From Apiotrichum sp. Y4204 (Eukaryota; Basidiomycota; Tremellomycetes; Trichosporonales; Trichosporonaceae), in the NCBI GenBank assembly GCA_025531455.1, contig JAMYHL010000018.1, positions 1-64,000 of the forward strand: DNA of 64,000 nucleotides, written 5' to 3'. This document shows, piece after piece, positions 1 to 12,674 of the stretch. Every line of letters starts with the position of its first letter. The first letter of the stretch is position 1. The translations under genes were made by a program, and so were the position numbers. A model generated the notes under the pieces. It had not been told where the DNA came from. It saw only the letters and a program-made list of their open reading frames with translations, and ran no database searches.

Positions 1-444
1 CCCTTCGTAAATGTTGCTGACATCTTCTCTTTGCTCTCTCCCCGTCATTTACACGCCATTCATTATAATCCCCACTTCGCATTCTGGCCACTGCAATCGT
101 CATTTCTTCTCCTTGTGTTGCTCCTCATCGACGCCACCGACACTACCCATCGCTACACGAATACGTTGCGCCTCTTTCCCCCGTCCCTCGTGCGCGTCCT
201 TGTCCTTGTGCTGGATCTCACCGTCACGCGACCCGCTACCAATACCATTCGTGCAATCTCTCCACTCACGATCCGTGCGCACCCGCCCTCAGCCTCCCCT
301 GCTGAATGCCGATAACTCCTACCTCCATCGACGCCAACATTCAAGGTGACCAGTTTAATACATAAACCTCGAACATCTCGCCGCGAGCCCATCTCCACCT
401 GATCGCTCAAAACTAAAACCACAAATACCCCACCGCCGCCCAGA
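1..444. other. upstream region of the first gene
   Basis: C/T-rich non-coding sequence that probably holds the promoter and leader of the gene starting at 445. Open frames here show no protein-like composition and I see no other gene. Confidence 0.4.
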
Positions 445-1745
445 ATGATGACATCGCCTTCCCCCATGTTCGCCCAGCCCGCCCGCCTCAACGCCTCGCC
501 GCAGGGCTCGCCCACCCTCCGCCCCGCGCAGGGCGTGATGGACCACGACGAGCGCGCTCCCCGCAGCACCAACCGCCGCCCGTATTGCTCCCCACGCATG
601 TCCCGCTCGCGCTCGCGGCCCCGCGGCGGCGTCGATGCTGCCACCACCCAGTTCGCCGAGGCCGTCATTGAGATTATCCGCGCCCGCAAGGCCCGTGCCG
701 CCGAGCTCGGCATCAGCCCCACATCCCCCGGTGGCCACGCCAACACCCAGATCGTCGAGATCATTGTCGACGTCCCTGTGTGGTCCGTCGGCTGCTTTGC
801 TGGTGAGTTAATGCGAGCTCAGGAGAGAGCCGTCCAGGTCGCGTGATGTGGGGCACCTTCGGTTTACTGTGTACTGTGTCTACCGATCGCAACGTGGTGC
901 TCCTGTCATTGACATATTGGTGTGTGCGTTGGTGCATTCCTTGGCTGCGGGGCCGCCTGCCCTGGGGCCTGATGAACCAGGATACCCCCCACAGACGTAC
1001 AGCGCGTACACACCTCATTGTGGCCCCCAGCGGTGGCGAGGACGGTCACACAGCGAGTGGCCTGTGCGTTCTTGCTCTTTGCTGTTTGTCATGTCTTACA
1101 TGTTGCCTTCTGGCGCCACATGTTTGCCACTCCCACGATCTCTCGGTCGAAGCCGAAGTTAAGACCGATTGGGAGGACAATAGCACCACCATCCGCGCAC
1201 AATACCGCGATCCCTCCTCCACGCAATAATCTTTCCGTGCCCGAGCATCACCGAGTACTAACCCTCCAGACCTCTCGACTCTCCACGCACTCCGCGACAA
1301 CACACTCAACCACGTCCACAGCCTCCTCTATCAGTTGAGTGAGGCGCACGCAGTACACGCGACGTACAAGCTCCTTGCCAAGCGGCCCTGCTGCGTCGGC
1401 TGGGGTGCCATCCGTATCGCGCCGTCGGCACTCGACGGCCCTGGAGCATCGCGCCCAGCTCGTCGTACCTCGTTTGTGCAGCCCGAGCGCGAGGGCACCG
1501 GCGGCGTCGCATCGCCCCCTCGCCGCCTCTCCGACAACAGCCCGACAACGATGTACGAGCACACGTTCCACGACTCGGACAGCGAGTACTCTGTTGTGGG
1601 CACGGGCATCCACGACTGTGCCGAGGACGAGGAGGAAGCCCAGGCCATGGCCGTTGTCAAGGACGAGGTCGAGCGCCGCAAGGAGCGCGAGGGCGCGTGC
1701 TTCATGCTCGCAGTCAAGGGCCGCCCCCACCTGATCGTCGTCTAG
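445..1745 (+). CDS. hypothetical protein, two exons
   Basis: Exons 445-802 and 1270-1745 join in frame through a GTGAGT donor and a TACTAAC branch point placed directly before the acceptor, giving 277 aa. I do not recognise the family. The first 75 residues are Pro/Ser/Arg-rich and look disordered. A more ordered stretch follows (about residues 76-150, including FAEAVIEIIRARKARAAEL and, across the splice, a predicted helix HALRDNTLNHVHSLLYQL). Then comes a second disordered stretch, an acidic run (EDEEEAQAM) and a basic helix near the C-terminus. There is no signal peptide or membrane segment. The intron of 467 nt is about ten times the usual length here. The gene is probably lineage-specific and its function is unknown. 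An alternative start is the Met one codon downstream. Confidence 0.6.
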
Positions 1746-2439
1746 ACAGCTAGCCCAGATGTCACTTTCGAAACCTAGCAACACCCCACCCCCACTCGAC
1801 ACCGACGAGTTCACGACACTGTACAATCCCCAACCCTCATGTCACCGCGCACAGCGCGCCCACCCTTATCTCCACCCATCTACACATCCATTGTTAGGCC
1901 TAGCTAGCTACTGTACCGTGAATTGTATATGCATCAAATAGGAATCAACTCGAGTAGAAGGGTTGTGGCGCGGTGGCCCATCAGGACCAGCGGCCCACCA
2001 CCCGGATCACAAGACCGGGGCTCAGTCTGCATACATTCTTTCCGTTTCCTTGGCGCACGTCGCACTTGCTACTCGAGGTATCAAACGCAACAACACCATT
2101 ATCGCCGCGGGCCCACGAAGACCGGCGGGTGAGTAGGACAAGCGCCAACGGATCGATCCAATTCAGCCGCGTCGCGGCTGTGGGGCCTGTGTCTGGGCGG
2201 CACGGATGACGATCTGTCCCGGGGACAGAAACCAGATCAAACCAGACCGGCCAGACCGAGGATCGTAAAGTAGAAGCACATCTGCTCGACGTTCCAGAGC
2301 CAAAGGAGGTGCTGCGGTGTAAATGGCGCCAAGGTACCTGATCTCTTTGTATAGATGCATCAAATGCAGCTCCCTTCAAACAATCGTAAGTGCAATACAT
2401 AGTCCGGAGACCTTTCACTCCTACTTCCTCCCTTTGCTC
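1746..2439. other. intergenic region between convergent genes
   Basis: 3' flanks of the unknown gene and of threonine aldolase. I see no protein-like frame and no RNA gene. Confidence 0.4.
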
Positions 2440-3816
2440 CTACTTCTCCGCGGTGCTGATGGGTGTGCGGAGGTAGCCCGCGCCAAGCTTGCGTCGCTTT
2501 GCGTCCGGCCCCGGCCTTTCGCTCTCGGGCACCGCGTCCGCGAGCTTCTTCACCGTCGCGACAAAGTCGTCCACGGCCTTTTCGGTCGTCTGGTGGTGGA
2601 GCACACAGCGGTGCGAGTTGAGCTTGATCGGCTCGGGAAGCGCCGCGAGGGCCTCACACACGTCCTTGACCTCGATTCCTGCCGGCGTCGGATCAAAGAA
2701 CACCATGTTTGTATCGTTCGATGTAATCTCGCACCCGGCCGCGGCGAGACCATCCGCCAGCCGCTTCGCGAGCACATGCGACCCCGCAAGCCGCGGAAAG
2801 TGCTCCGTCAGCGCGTAGTCTGCCATCGCGGCCAGCAGCCCGCTCTGTCGCCACCCGCCGCCAAACGCCTTGCGGAACCACCGCGCGCGGGTGATGAACT
2901 CTTTCGAGCCGACGATCGCCCTGTGGTCAGAAGAGCTTCAGAAGAACCTGTTGCATCACTCACGATCCGATTGGCGCGCCGATGCCCTTCGAGAGACACA
3001 GGCTCGCGCTGTCGAACGGCGCGAGGAGCTCCGAGAGCACCGCGGTGCGGTCCTCCTCGGACGTGGGATCCAGACCGCGGGCGGCAATCTCCTTGGCAGC
3101 GACTTCCCACGCGCGCGCGCCGTCAAGGTGCATCTTGATCCCGTGCTTCTTGGCCAGCTCGGAAATCTTGACCACCTCGTCCTGGGGAAAGACCGAGCCG
3201 CTCATCGTGTTCTCAAGGCAGATGAGCTTTGTCGGCGCCATATGCACGTTGTCTCCGAGCTGGAGCGCCGGCTCGATGTCAGACACAGTGAGGTGCTTTC
3301 CGTTCTCTGGCACCAGAGCGTGGGTGGTGGCGTGTGAGAAGAGCGCGATCGCGCCCGCCTCGAACATGTGCACGTGTGCGCGGTGGTCCGCAATTACGCT
3401 GTACGGCGGCGCAGTGAGGTGCGTCCGGATTGAGAGCTGGTTTGTCATTGTCCCGCTCGTGCCGAACAGCGCCGCCTCCTTGCCCGCCATCTTGGCGATG
3501 CGCCTCTCGAGCGCGGCTGTCGTCGCGTCCTCATGGTACACGTCGTCGCCGCGCGATGCGAGAAGCGCGCTCTGGATCTGCAGGTCGGACGGCATCGTGA
3601 ACGTGTCACCTGGAGTTAGACTCGTCTCACTCGGCAGATAGAACATTCCGCATCGCTTCGTCATTGTTCGTTTCCACCAGCCCCATAAATCCATAGACTC
3701 TGACTTGACTCACTCCGGAAGTCCCGCGCAGTAGCCTTCAGCGCATCCACATTCGCCTGTCCGCCCACCGCCGCCGTCACGTCCGCTGCCGCACCGTTTG
3801 TACCGTTCGTCGCCAT
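2440..3816 (-). CDS. GLY1: L-threonine aldolase (low-specificity type)
   Basis: PLP enzyme that splits threonine or allo-threonine into glycine and acetaldehyde; in fungi it is a main cytosolic source of glycine. Exons in gene order are 3816-3714, 3609-2964 and 2920-2440, giving 409 aa. The first splice creates the family N-terminal signature DFRSDTFTMP. The beta-eliminating lyase fold continues with GDDVYHEDAT, an AALFGTSGTMTNQL segment, the aspartate motif MHLDGARAWE, and the PLP lysine in CLSKGIGAPIGS at about residue 242, which is itself split by the second intron. The C-terminal domain ends around residue 390 in a short basic tail (AKRRKLG). No targeting signal is visible. The gene is divergent from the UBX gene across about 900 bp. 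Confidence 0.95.
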
Positions 3817-4729
3817 TGTGAGTGTGAGTGATAGAGTGATGAAAACAGTGTAATGGAATGGGTTTGCACAGCAAGCTGACATATAAATATCCCCAATACC
3901 TCACCCCACCACATGTTGTTGCCCGACTCAAAAGCTCGTTTGGCATGTTGGCACCCACATGACATGACGTCGTGTCGGAGCTTGCCGATAACCGAAGTGG
4001 CCAGGCTCCGGTCTCGACGCGCTTGTCGCGTCCAACACCCTTCATCCATGATCTAAAAGTTATGTATTGGATGAAGTGGAATGGAATAACATCGTTATCG
4101 ACAAATACACAAGTACACAACCTGCTTGACATAGACTTGGTATTGGCCGGTGTTGCCGGTCGCCGAATGCGGATAACGACCACCAAGAATCGGAAACTTC
4201 CATTTCACCACCATCTTGGACCTCATCGAATGGGAGCAGACCACCGTTGTACACTCGAGAGACATGGTTGCTCCGCGACAGCACATGTGGGTCGCCAGTA
4301 GCCTCCGGCTCCGAAAGTAGAGGAGACAAACGATGCGACTCGTGGCCGGATGCGGATCGGGCAATTCCAACAAATCTCCCTGGGTGAAGGACACCGAACG
4401 GAGCCACTACAGTCTTGGCCTGCGCCCACAAAGCTACAGCTCTAATCCTCTTTTGAGAGACGGAATCAAATTGAGATTAGGCATTAGTCAAATTAGCCTT
4501 GACCTCTAACGAGCTCCTTACGTGGGCTTGGAACTGCCTTCCTCCTAACCGTCCGGCCCTGGAAAGTGACGACGACGAACGCGGCGACGACGTCAATAGC
4601 CACCCGAACGCCATTCACCTCGCTGCGCCTTGACATTCCACATCTCTCGACATCTCTCTCTCCCTACCCTGCTCCACACTTTCAATCTCCCATCTCTCGT
4701 AGCTGTATCCTATCCCGCTGGCGGCCACA
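3817..4729. promoter_or_regulatory. divergent intergenic region, GLY1 / UBX gene
   Basis: Shared 5' region of two divergent genes. The right side (about 4560-4729) is C/T-rich, as is common for leaders in this window. I could not identify a defined binding site or an RNA gene. Confidence 0.35.
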
Positions 4730-6474
4730 ATGTCCCGCACGCCAGCGCAGAGCGCCGCGCTCGATACGCTGCTCGCCATCACGGCGTCGACGACCGACGC
4801 CGCCCGCGACCGTGATGAGCGCCTTCTTCGCGAGAACGGGTGGGATGTCGAGGTGAGTCTTCCTCTGCTTGTGCGATGCCATCTACTATGCCATCGTATG
4901 GTTGCCGTTTTCGATGCATCTTCAAACAGGCAGCTTGATCCCGGATGAGAGCTTCAGCCGCCTTCTCTGACACACAGCGCACAGTGAACCAGATCTTCTC
5001 CGGCGGCGCCGAGGCAGCGTCTTCCTCGGCGGGCCCTTCGCGCAAACAAGAAACAGAGGGATCCGAAGACTTTGGCGATCTCCTCAAGCCCGCTCCTCCC
5101 GGTGCGCGCCGCATTTCGGGTAACACGGGCCCCAACGGCCGCCCCCGGCCCGGCGGCGCGGGTCTTGGCATCTGGCAGTCGTTTGTCTGGCCGTTCCAGT
5201 TCCTCGCGTCTCTCCTCACTGGGTCGTGGTACTTCTTCAGTGGGTAGATAAGTGCGGACCATGCTGACCCGCCAGTACGCACGTTTGTGCCCCTCTCGCT
5301 GCTACCCCATCTCCCTCGCTTCCTCCTTCCTCCGACGTCGCGTGCGCTACCGAGCGGACCCCGCGACCCGACTGCCGCGAGTCTCCACCTCGTCCGCGAT
5401 CTTGAAGCACTGACTGGCTGCTCCGCGGCCGCAGGCACCCTCCCCGATCTCTGGGTCGGCCCCTACCGCGACTTTTTGAGTGAGGTGCGGCGGCAGGGCA
5501 AGGTCGGTGTCGTCGTCCTTGTGTGCAATGAGCACGAGAACGACGAGGAGTTTAAGCGCGATGTCCTTACCGACCCCGAGTTTGTCAAGTGTGTCAAGGA
5601 TCACGACATGCTCATATGGGCGGCGGATATCAGCTCGCGTGAGGGGTACATGGTGTCCCAGACGCTCCTAGTGACCACTTATCCATCCCTGACCTTTGTG
5701 TCTCTCCTTCCCTCGCAGAGCTCGAGCACACCACGGCTCACAATCCTTACTACACTCTCCGGCCCGCCAGCAACAGCAACTTCGAGCGCGACCCTCCTGC
5801 AAACGATCACTACCGCGGTCCTTCCCCGCACGACCGCCTTCCTCCAGCGTCTCCGCCGCGAGCGCCTCGCCCTCGAGGAAGCGCGTCATCTCCGCGAGGA
5901 GCAGGACCGCGCGTTCCGGGAAGCCGAACGCCGCGACCGCGAAAAGCTTCAGGCTGCCCGCGCGCAGGCCGATCTCGAGCGCGTTCAACGCGAGCGCGCC
6001 GAGCGTGAGTCCGCCGCAAAGGCCAAGGCGATCGAGGACCGCCGCGTCTGGCGCCGGTACGCGCGCAAACACCTTCTTCCCCCGTCCGACGGCCCGGTCC
6101 GCGTCAACCTCCGCACGCCGCTCAATGCCGACCGCAACATATGGCAATTTACCCCCGGTGCGTCGACGATGCCGCTATTTGTGTTCGCCGAGACGCGCCT
6201 TATCCCGGCCGAGGATGTGCCCGAGAACGACCCCGACTCCCCGCCCGAGGGATACGTTCACGCGTGGAACTTCCGCCTCGTGACGTCCTTCCCGCGTCAC
6301 GAAATTGAGCTCGTCGAAAATGGTGGCGAGGAGGTGTGGGCGCAGGTGAAGAGCGCAGGCGGCGCACTCTTCGCGGAAAAGATACCCGGCGGCGATTGGG
6401 GAGATGCCGAGCTCCGCGCGGCGCGCGGCGAGAACAGCGACGACGAAGATGAGATTGTGTCCGACTCCGACTAG
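4730..6474 (+). CDS. UBX-domain protein of the UBXD8/FAF2 (yeast Ubx3) type
   Basis: Exons 4730-4852, 4978-5239 and 5276-6474 give 527 aa. The domain order is that of membrane-anchored Cdc48/p97 adaptors. A UBA-like helix bundle comes first (about 1-50, DERLLRENGWDVE joined to RTVNQIFSG). A hydrophobic hairpin follows (about 107-145, completed only after splicing). Then come a thioredoxin-like UAS domain (VVLVCNEHENDEEFKRDV, LIWAADISSREGYMVSQ), a long charged coiled coil, and a C-terminal UBX domain with the p97-binding loop SFPRHEI. Family members sit in the ER or lipid-droplet membrane and recruit p97 for ER-associated degradation. The tail is acidic (SDDEDEIVSDSD). The family assignment is firm. 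The exact yeast orthologue (Ubx2 or Ubx3) is less certain. Confidence 0.9.
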
Positions 6475-6646
6475 AGCCTAGGGCTAGAGGCGTAGAGTGC
6501 ATCTGTGAACAGTGATGAGAACTGAGTGAGATACTGTAGTACTGAGACAGTAGTGAGATAGTAGTGAGATAGTGCAGTATCAATGCCGAATGCCATGAAG
6601 GTGTCTATACAATACATGTCCAGGCTAGGTGGAAACAGAATCTACA
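6475..6646. repeat. short degenerate AGTGAGAT tandem repeat between convergent genes
   Basis: Between the UBX and SLT11 stop codons lies an A/G/T-rich stretch with a short degenerate repeat (about 6545-6575, units like AGTAGTGAGAT). It also carries one copy of the TACTGTA motif (6532-6538). It is probably 3' UTR or terminator sequence shared by the two genes. Confidence 0.45.
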
Positions 6647-7887
6647 CTATGCGGCAGCGGCGGCGGCAGGAGCAGCCTTCTTCGGCCTTGCGCGGCCCCA
6701 TGCGACCTTTGCACGCTTGCCCTCGACCTCGATGCCGTCCTGGGCGGACAGCGCCTGTGCGGCCGTCTCGGCCGTTGCGCGGTCGGTGAAATTGATGAAC
6801 GCGACGTCTGGAGTCAGTTCGGGTAGAGGATTTGTCAACTCACGGCTGGTGTCCACGACGGAAACGGAACGGATCTGGTTAGGAGATACAGAAGGCACGG
6901 AGAAGCTGAGAGCCTTGCGCACATCCGCCTCAGTGCACGTCGGAAGGCCGAGGAAGAGAAGCGTCGTCTGCAGAGTTAGACCGCTCCGAAACTGCAACTC
7001 ACAATAGACTTGTCCTCCGGTGCCTTGAGGCCCTTTGACTCTGCGACGTTCTGGAGCATCTTGCGCGCGACAGGATCGTTGCGGCCATAGTACCTGTCCT
7101 GGATGCTCTGCTGCTTGTTCCCGCCACTCGCCTCGCCCTCCTTGGGCATCTCATGCCGAAACGGACACTCGGCACCGCGCTTGCACTCGCCCTTGACGAA
7201 GAAGGAACAGATGTGCGGCCGGTTACGCTTATAGTACGGGTCGTTGCGAGCCATCTTCTTGAGCATCTCGCGTCCCTCCGCGTTGGCCGACTGCGCGTCG
7301 TATGTCGTCCCGTCGGGGTTGTTGGCCATCTGCGCCTCCAGGTTCTGGATGTAGTATTCTGCCGTTAGCTAGATATTTCAAATTCGTGGCTATCTACGCA
7401 CGCTTATTGATGTCACTGGTCGGCGCCTGGTTCTTCCGTCCTAGAGCAGCGTCGCGCACCTGCACCGGCAAGCCAAACTCAAGGTCAAGCAGACAGCACT
7501 GGCACACGCCCTTGATCTTTGCGCAGGTCGTGCAGACCTCTGTCTTCTTCACGCGCATGCCCTGTCCCGGGTTCCAGCGGAACACGGTGAACGGCCGATT
7601 GCAGATCTTGCATTCTTGCCCAAACTCCTGTTTCGTCTGAGGGTTAGGAAGATACCAAACCCGCAACGCACCATTCGAACATAAGGATTGGGCCCAAGAC
7701 CTGCAGGTTAGTATCGCGATGGGGAAAGGAAGACATACATGTCTCGCAGCTGTTTGTCAGCAGTGCTCACGAATGTAATGACAACACTTACAGAACAGGG
7801 AAGTCTGAGCTCTCCGATCCGACCTTCTGATCGTCAGCTAAGAGCAGTCTTTGGGAAGCTCACGTTGATGTCGTGCTTTGCGGGCAT
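6647..7887 (-). CDS. SLT11: pre-mRNA splicing factor SLT11 (Ecm2/RBM22 family)
   Basis: Eight exons: 7887-7864, 7826-7792, 7749-7739, 7700-7672, 7636-7402, 7358-7003, 6967-6844 and 6807-6647, giving 324 aa. Exon 3 is only 11 nt, but splicing rebuilds the family N-terminus [19 protein letters not shown]. Cys pairs of the N-terminal zinc-binding domain follow ([36 protein letters not shown]). A CCCH zinc finger comes next ([20 protein letters not shown]), then an RRM (TLLFLGLP and [10 protein letters not shown] as the RNP motifs) and an Ala-rich C-terminus. The protein contacts the U6 snRNA internal stem-loop and the active site of the Bact/C spliceosome. It is convergent with the UBX gene. Confidence 0.95.
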
Positions 7888-8324
7888 GGTGTATGAGAAG
7901 ATGGAAGAAGTGTGGAGCGAAGAAGATTGTTGATGTCCTCCTGTTCTTTCGTCAAACGAGCCCCTTGGAGGTTCATGATCGGCGCCGGCACGCGCACAGC
8001 TGGCAAACTGGGGGTGACGTATAAGATCAGAAGGGTGATAAACAAAATATTTTCTAATCACTCAGTGCCTCGATTTGTTATCGGTTGTCGCCGGTATTAC
8101 GAGCTGCTGATTAGAACCAGCCGGCATTTGTGCCCCGTTTTTGTTTGTGCTCGACCAGAGTGAGATGAGATCAAGATGCGGACATGTAGAAAATCTCGGG
8201 ACAGACAACATCTTACTTTCCTTCCACAGCGTCATTCTCTAGACAGTATAACATAGATCAATAGAGTCGGTAAACCACAGGCCGTTCTTATTTCCTTTTC
8301 CACGATCCGACTGACAGGAGCAAG
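7888..8324. promoter_or_regulatory. divergent promoter region, SLT11 / methyltransferase-kinase gene
   Basis: A 437-bp region separating divergent start codons. It has A/T-rich stretches around 8030-8060 and 8240-8260. I found no protein-like frame. Confidence 0.35.
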
Positions 8325-10437
8325 ATGAGTGCCGACGGAGAGGAGCTGCCGCCCAGCAGGCTGGGCACGAAGGTGAGCCACAAGGGAGTTCTGCGCTGAT
8401 GGAAAGGAACACTGGGACATGGTTTATGAGTGAGCTGAGTGAACTTTCTCTAACTGACGGCAGTCGAGAGAACCGCGTCTTTAACGTTCGTCCACCACCG
8501 TAACTGTCACTGACCCCAGGACGTAGGCGATGAAGGCGAGGTGTGGTTCGGCGAGGACGCGGTATACAAGATGCGCCAGTGGGCGGCGGACAACCTTCCG
8601 CACCAGGAGGCTCCGATCCGGGTTCTGGAGTGTGGGAGTGGGAATGGCACGCTGCTGCTCTCCTTCCTCACGTCGCCGGGACCCGATGTCGAGCCGCAAG
8701 CATTCCACCTAACAGGTATCGACTACTCCGAGGGCGCAGTGGAGCTTGGGGCAAGTATCGAGGCTGCCCGCCGCGAGTCCCTCGAGGACGACATGGACGT
8801 CGACGATGTCGCCAACCCCGTAACTTGCGAGTGGCGCGTGGGTGACCTCCTCCGCGATGATATCTCCGAGACGTGGGACCTCGTCATGGACAAGGGCACG
8901 TTCGACGCCCTCGCCCTTTCCACTGAGCCCATCAATGGAGTCCCTCCCTCCCGCGTGTATCCCGAGCGCGTGGCGCGTCTGGTCAAGCCCGGTGGCTTCT
9001 TCCTAATTACCAGCTGTAATTTCACCGAAGAAGAGATCAAGAGTCGATACACGAAGCCCGAGCTCGGGTTTACGTTCCAGTGAGCTTCAGCCTTCCTCCC
9101 CTTCAGCTCACCGCAGCTCGTCTGTTCCGCACAAATCGTTTTCCTTTGGCGGAAAGTCTGGCACGACAGTGTGCACCGTCGCCTTCCAGAAGACTGGCGC
9201 GTCGGACGCTCCAGGCCCCTCGGCATCGTCGGTGTCCCCAACGGACCCGGTCTATGTCTCTGTCGACGTTCGTACTCCTGCCTCCCAGGCATAGACTGCA
9301 TGCTGCATCCCATTTCCATCGCATAGACCCCCAACTGAATGCAACAGTGTGGAGGCACAAAGACCGAGGTTGTTATCGCCACGTCGGAGGGCATTGTGGC
9401 GCGCGCCGTCGGCGGTACAGGGAACATGGCTGAGGTGAGGAACCGGAGTTGCGACACTGGGCATCTACTAACGCCACAGGTGGGGTTGCAGAGGTCCTAC
9501 GAGACGTGAGTCCAGACACTTCAAGTCTGACATAAGGATTATTTCAACCTTCCTCTCTGCGGCCGCCAGCCTTGGGATAAACGGCGACAGGACCTCCTCA
9601 CCACTGACAAACGCGCACGTCTGGGCAGGCGTAAGACAACCACCAATACCCCGCTAATCCCAGATATCAGGATGCGACACGCCGCTCGACGAATCCAACA
9701 TGCGGGCTCCGCTCGAATCCTACTTCCACCACTCGGTGATGGTCCACAACGACGCACTCCTCCTCGGCGGCGCACTCCTGACCGCCAATAAGCCGTGGGG
9801 CGTCGCCGTCATTGCTGGAACCGGCTCGGTCGCGGTCGGGCTGGAAGTCGAGGACGGCGAGGTCGTCCAGCGCGCTCGCCGCGGCGGACACGGATACCTC
9901 CTCGGCGACGACGGGAGCGCATACGATATCGGGCGGTGTGCGGTGCGCTGCGCAGTCAACGACTATGACGGCGGGGAGGAAGTAGACGGTGGGCTGGCGG
10001 AGCGGCTCCGCACCCACTTCGGATGCGAGAGCACCGGCGAGCTCCTCGCCCAGGTGCATGTCCTCGACTCGACGCTCGGGCCAGCCGAGGCGACGAATAA
10101 GCAGAAGCTGCGGATCTCCGAGGCGGCGCGCCACGTGCTCGATCTCTTTGCTGCCGAGTCGCCAGACCCGCTTGCTGTTCGTGCAGTTGGGGATGCGGTG
10201 CGCCCGCTCGCGGAGAGCGTCGTCTTCCTTGCGCGCCAGATGGCCCGCCTCGACCCACGACGGCGGCTCGACGAGGCGATGCTCGTGCTGGGTGGCGGGG
10301 TCATCCGGCAGGACGGCTATCGCGCCGAGTTCCTGCGCCGACTCGCGGACGAGGGCGTGGTGTTTGGTGCGGTCAAGGTTGTCGAGGATGTTGGCGGGGA
10401 GGCGGCCCGAGGCCTCGCGGCGCAGGCGCGGAGGTGA
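8325..10437 (+). CDS. predicted fusion: Efm4-like eEF1A lysine methyltransferase + N-acetylglucosamine kinase
   Basis: Exons 8325-8372, 8520-9079, 9117-9267, 9348-9434, 9480-9505, 9570-9630 and 9664-10437 give 568 aa. Residues 1 to about 235 are a class I SAM methyltransferase of the Efm4/METTL10 group: motif I LECGSGNG at 52-59, DLVMDKGTFDALAL near 136, and a C-terminal KSGTTVCTVAFQK strand. Residues from about 248 are a BadF/NAGK-type sugar kinase: phosphate loop VYVSVDCGGTKTEVVIA, VWAGISGCDTPLDE, VIAGTGSVAVG and GYLLGDDGSAYDIG. The kinase's conserved Asp (VSVD) is encoded in the same exon and frame as the methyltransferase end, and no in-frame Met lies between the two. If the 80-nt intron 9268-9347 is retained, a stop at 9292-9294 gives a methyltransferase alone of 261 aa. 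Roles known from the families: methylation of a lysine on elongation factor 1A, and phosphorylation of GlcNAc to GlcNAc-6-phosphate. Each domain is certain; the fusion rests on splice inference. Confidence 0.8.
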
Positions 10438-10565
10438 TTGTAGCCATAGACGTGCTATACGATTCTTGATTCCTGATTCTGGATTCTCGACCACAGGGAT
10501 TACCCAGCAGCAGTGCAAACCATACATACGAAACCCTCTATCCTAAACCCAGTACATGAACCCAT

Positions 10566-12336
<1,771 letters not shown>

Positions 12337-12674
12337 AGTGTTGGAGAGAGAAGAGATGAGACGATGGACAGATGATCACGACTTGCAGATGTGATTTCGG
12401 TCCGAGTCGGACTCGATGGCCCTCGAAATCTTAGACAGGCACAGTCATCCATCCCAGATTGATTGTTCTTTTGCGCCATTGCCATTGCCATTGCCGCGCC
12501 CGCCCCCACAACTCGCGGCAACCGCCACCGAAACAGCGGGGTGGGGGGGCGGCAAAGGTGGGGTTATTACATAAGCACAAACCTCCACTTTCACCTGCCA
12601 CTCCACATTTCGTGCAGCCAGAATATCAAGACCAAGGACATGTCTCGCGACCTCTTCTTGACTTCATCAACTCC
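12337..12674. promoter_or_regulatory. short divergent promoter, BNA4 / MTG2
   Basis: 338 bp between divergent start codons. It contains a G-run (12541-12550) and a repeated TTGCCA-type stretch (12478-12494). There is no gene here. Confidence 0.35.

Noticed and set aside
9254..9271. Separate start exon for the GlcNAc kinase (MSLSTF joined to CGGTKT)
   Set aside because: It splices in frame but loses the conserved Asp of the phosphate loop, which the methyltransferase frame supplies exactly (VSVD joined to CGGTKT).
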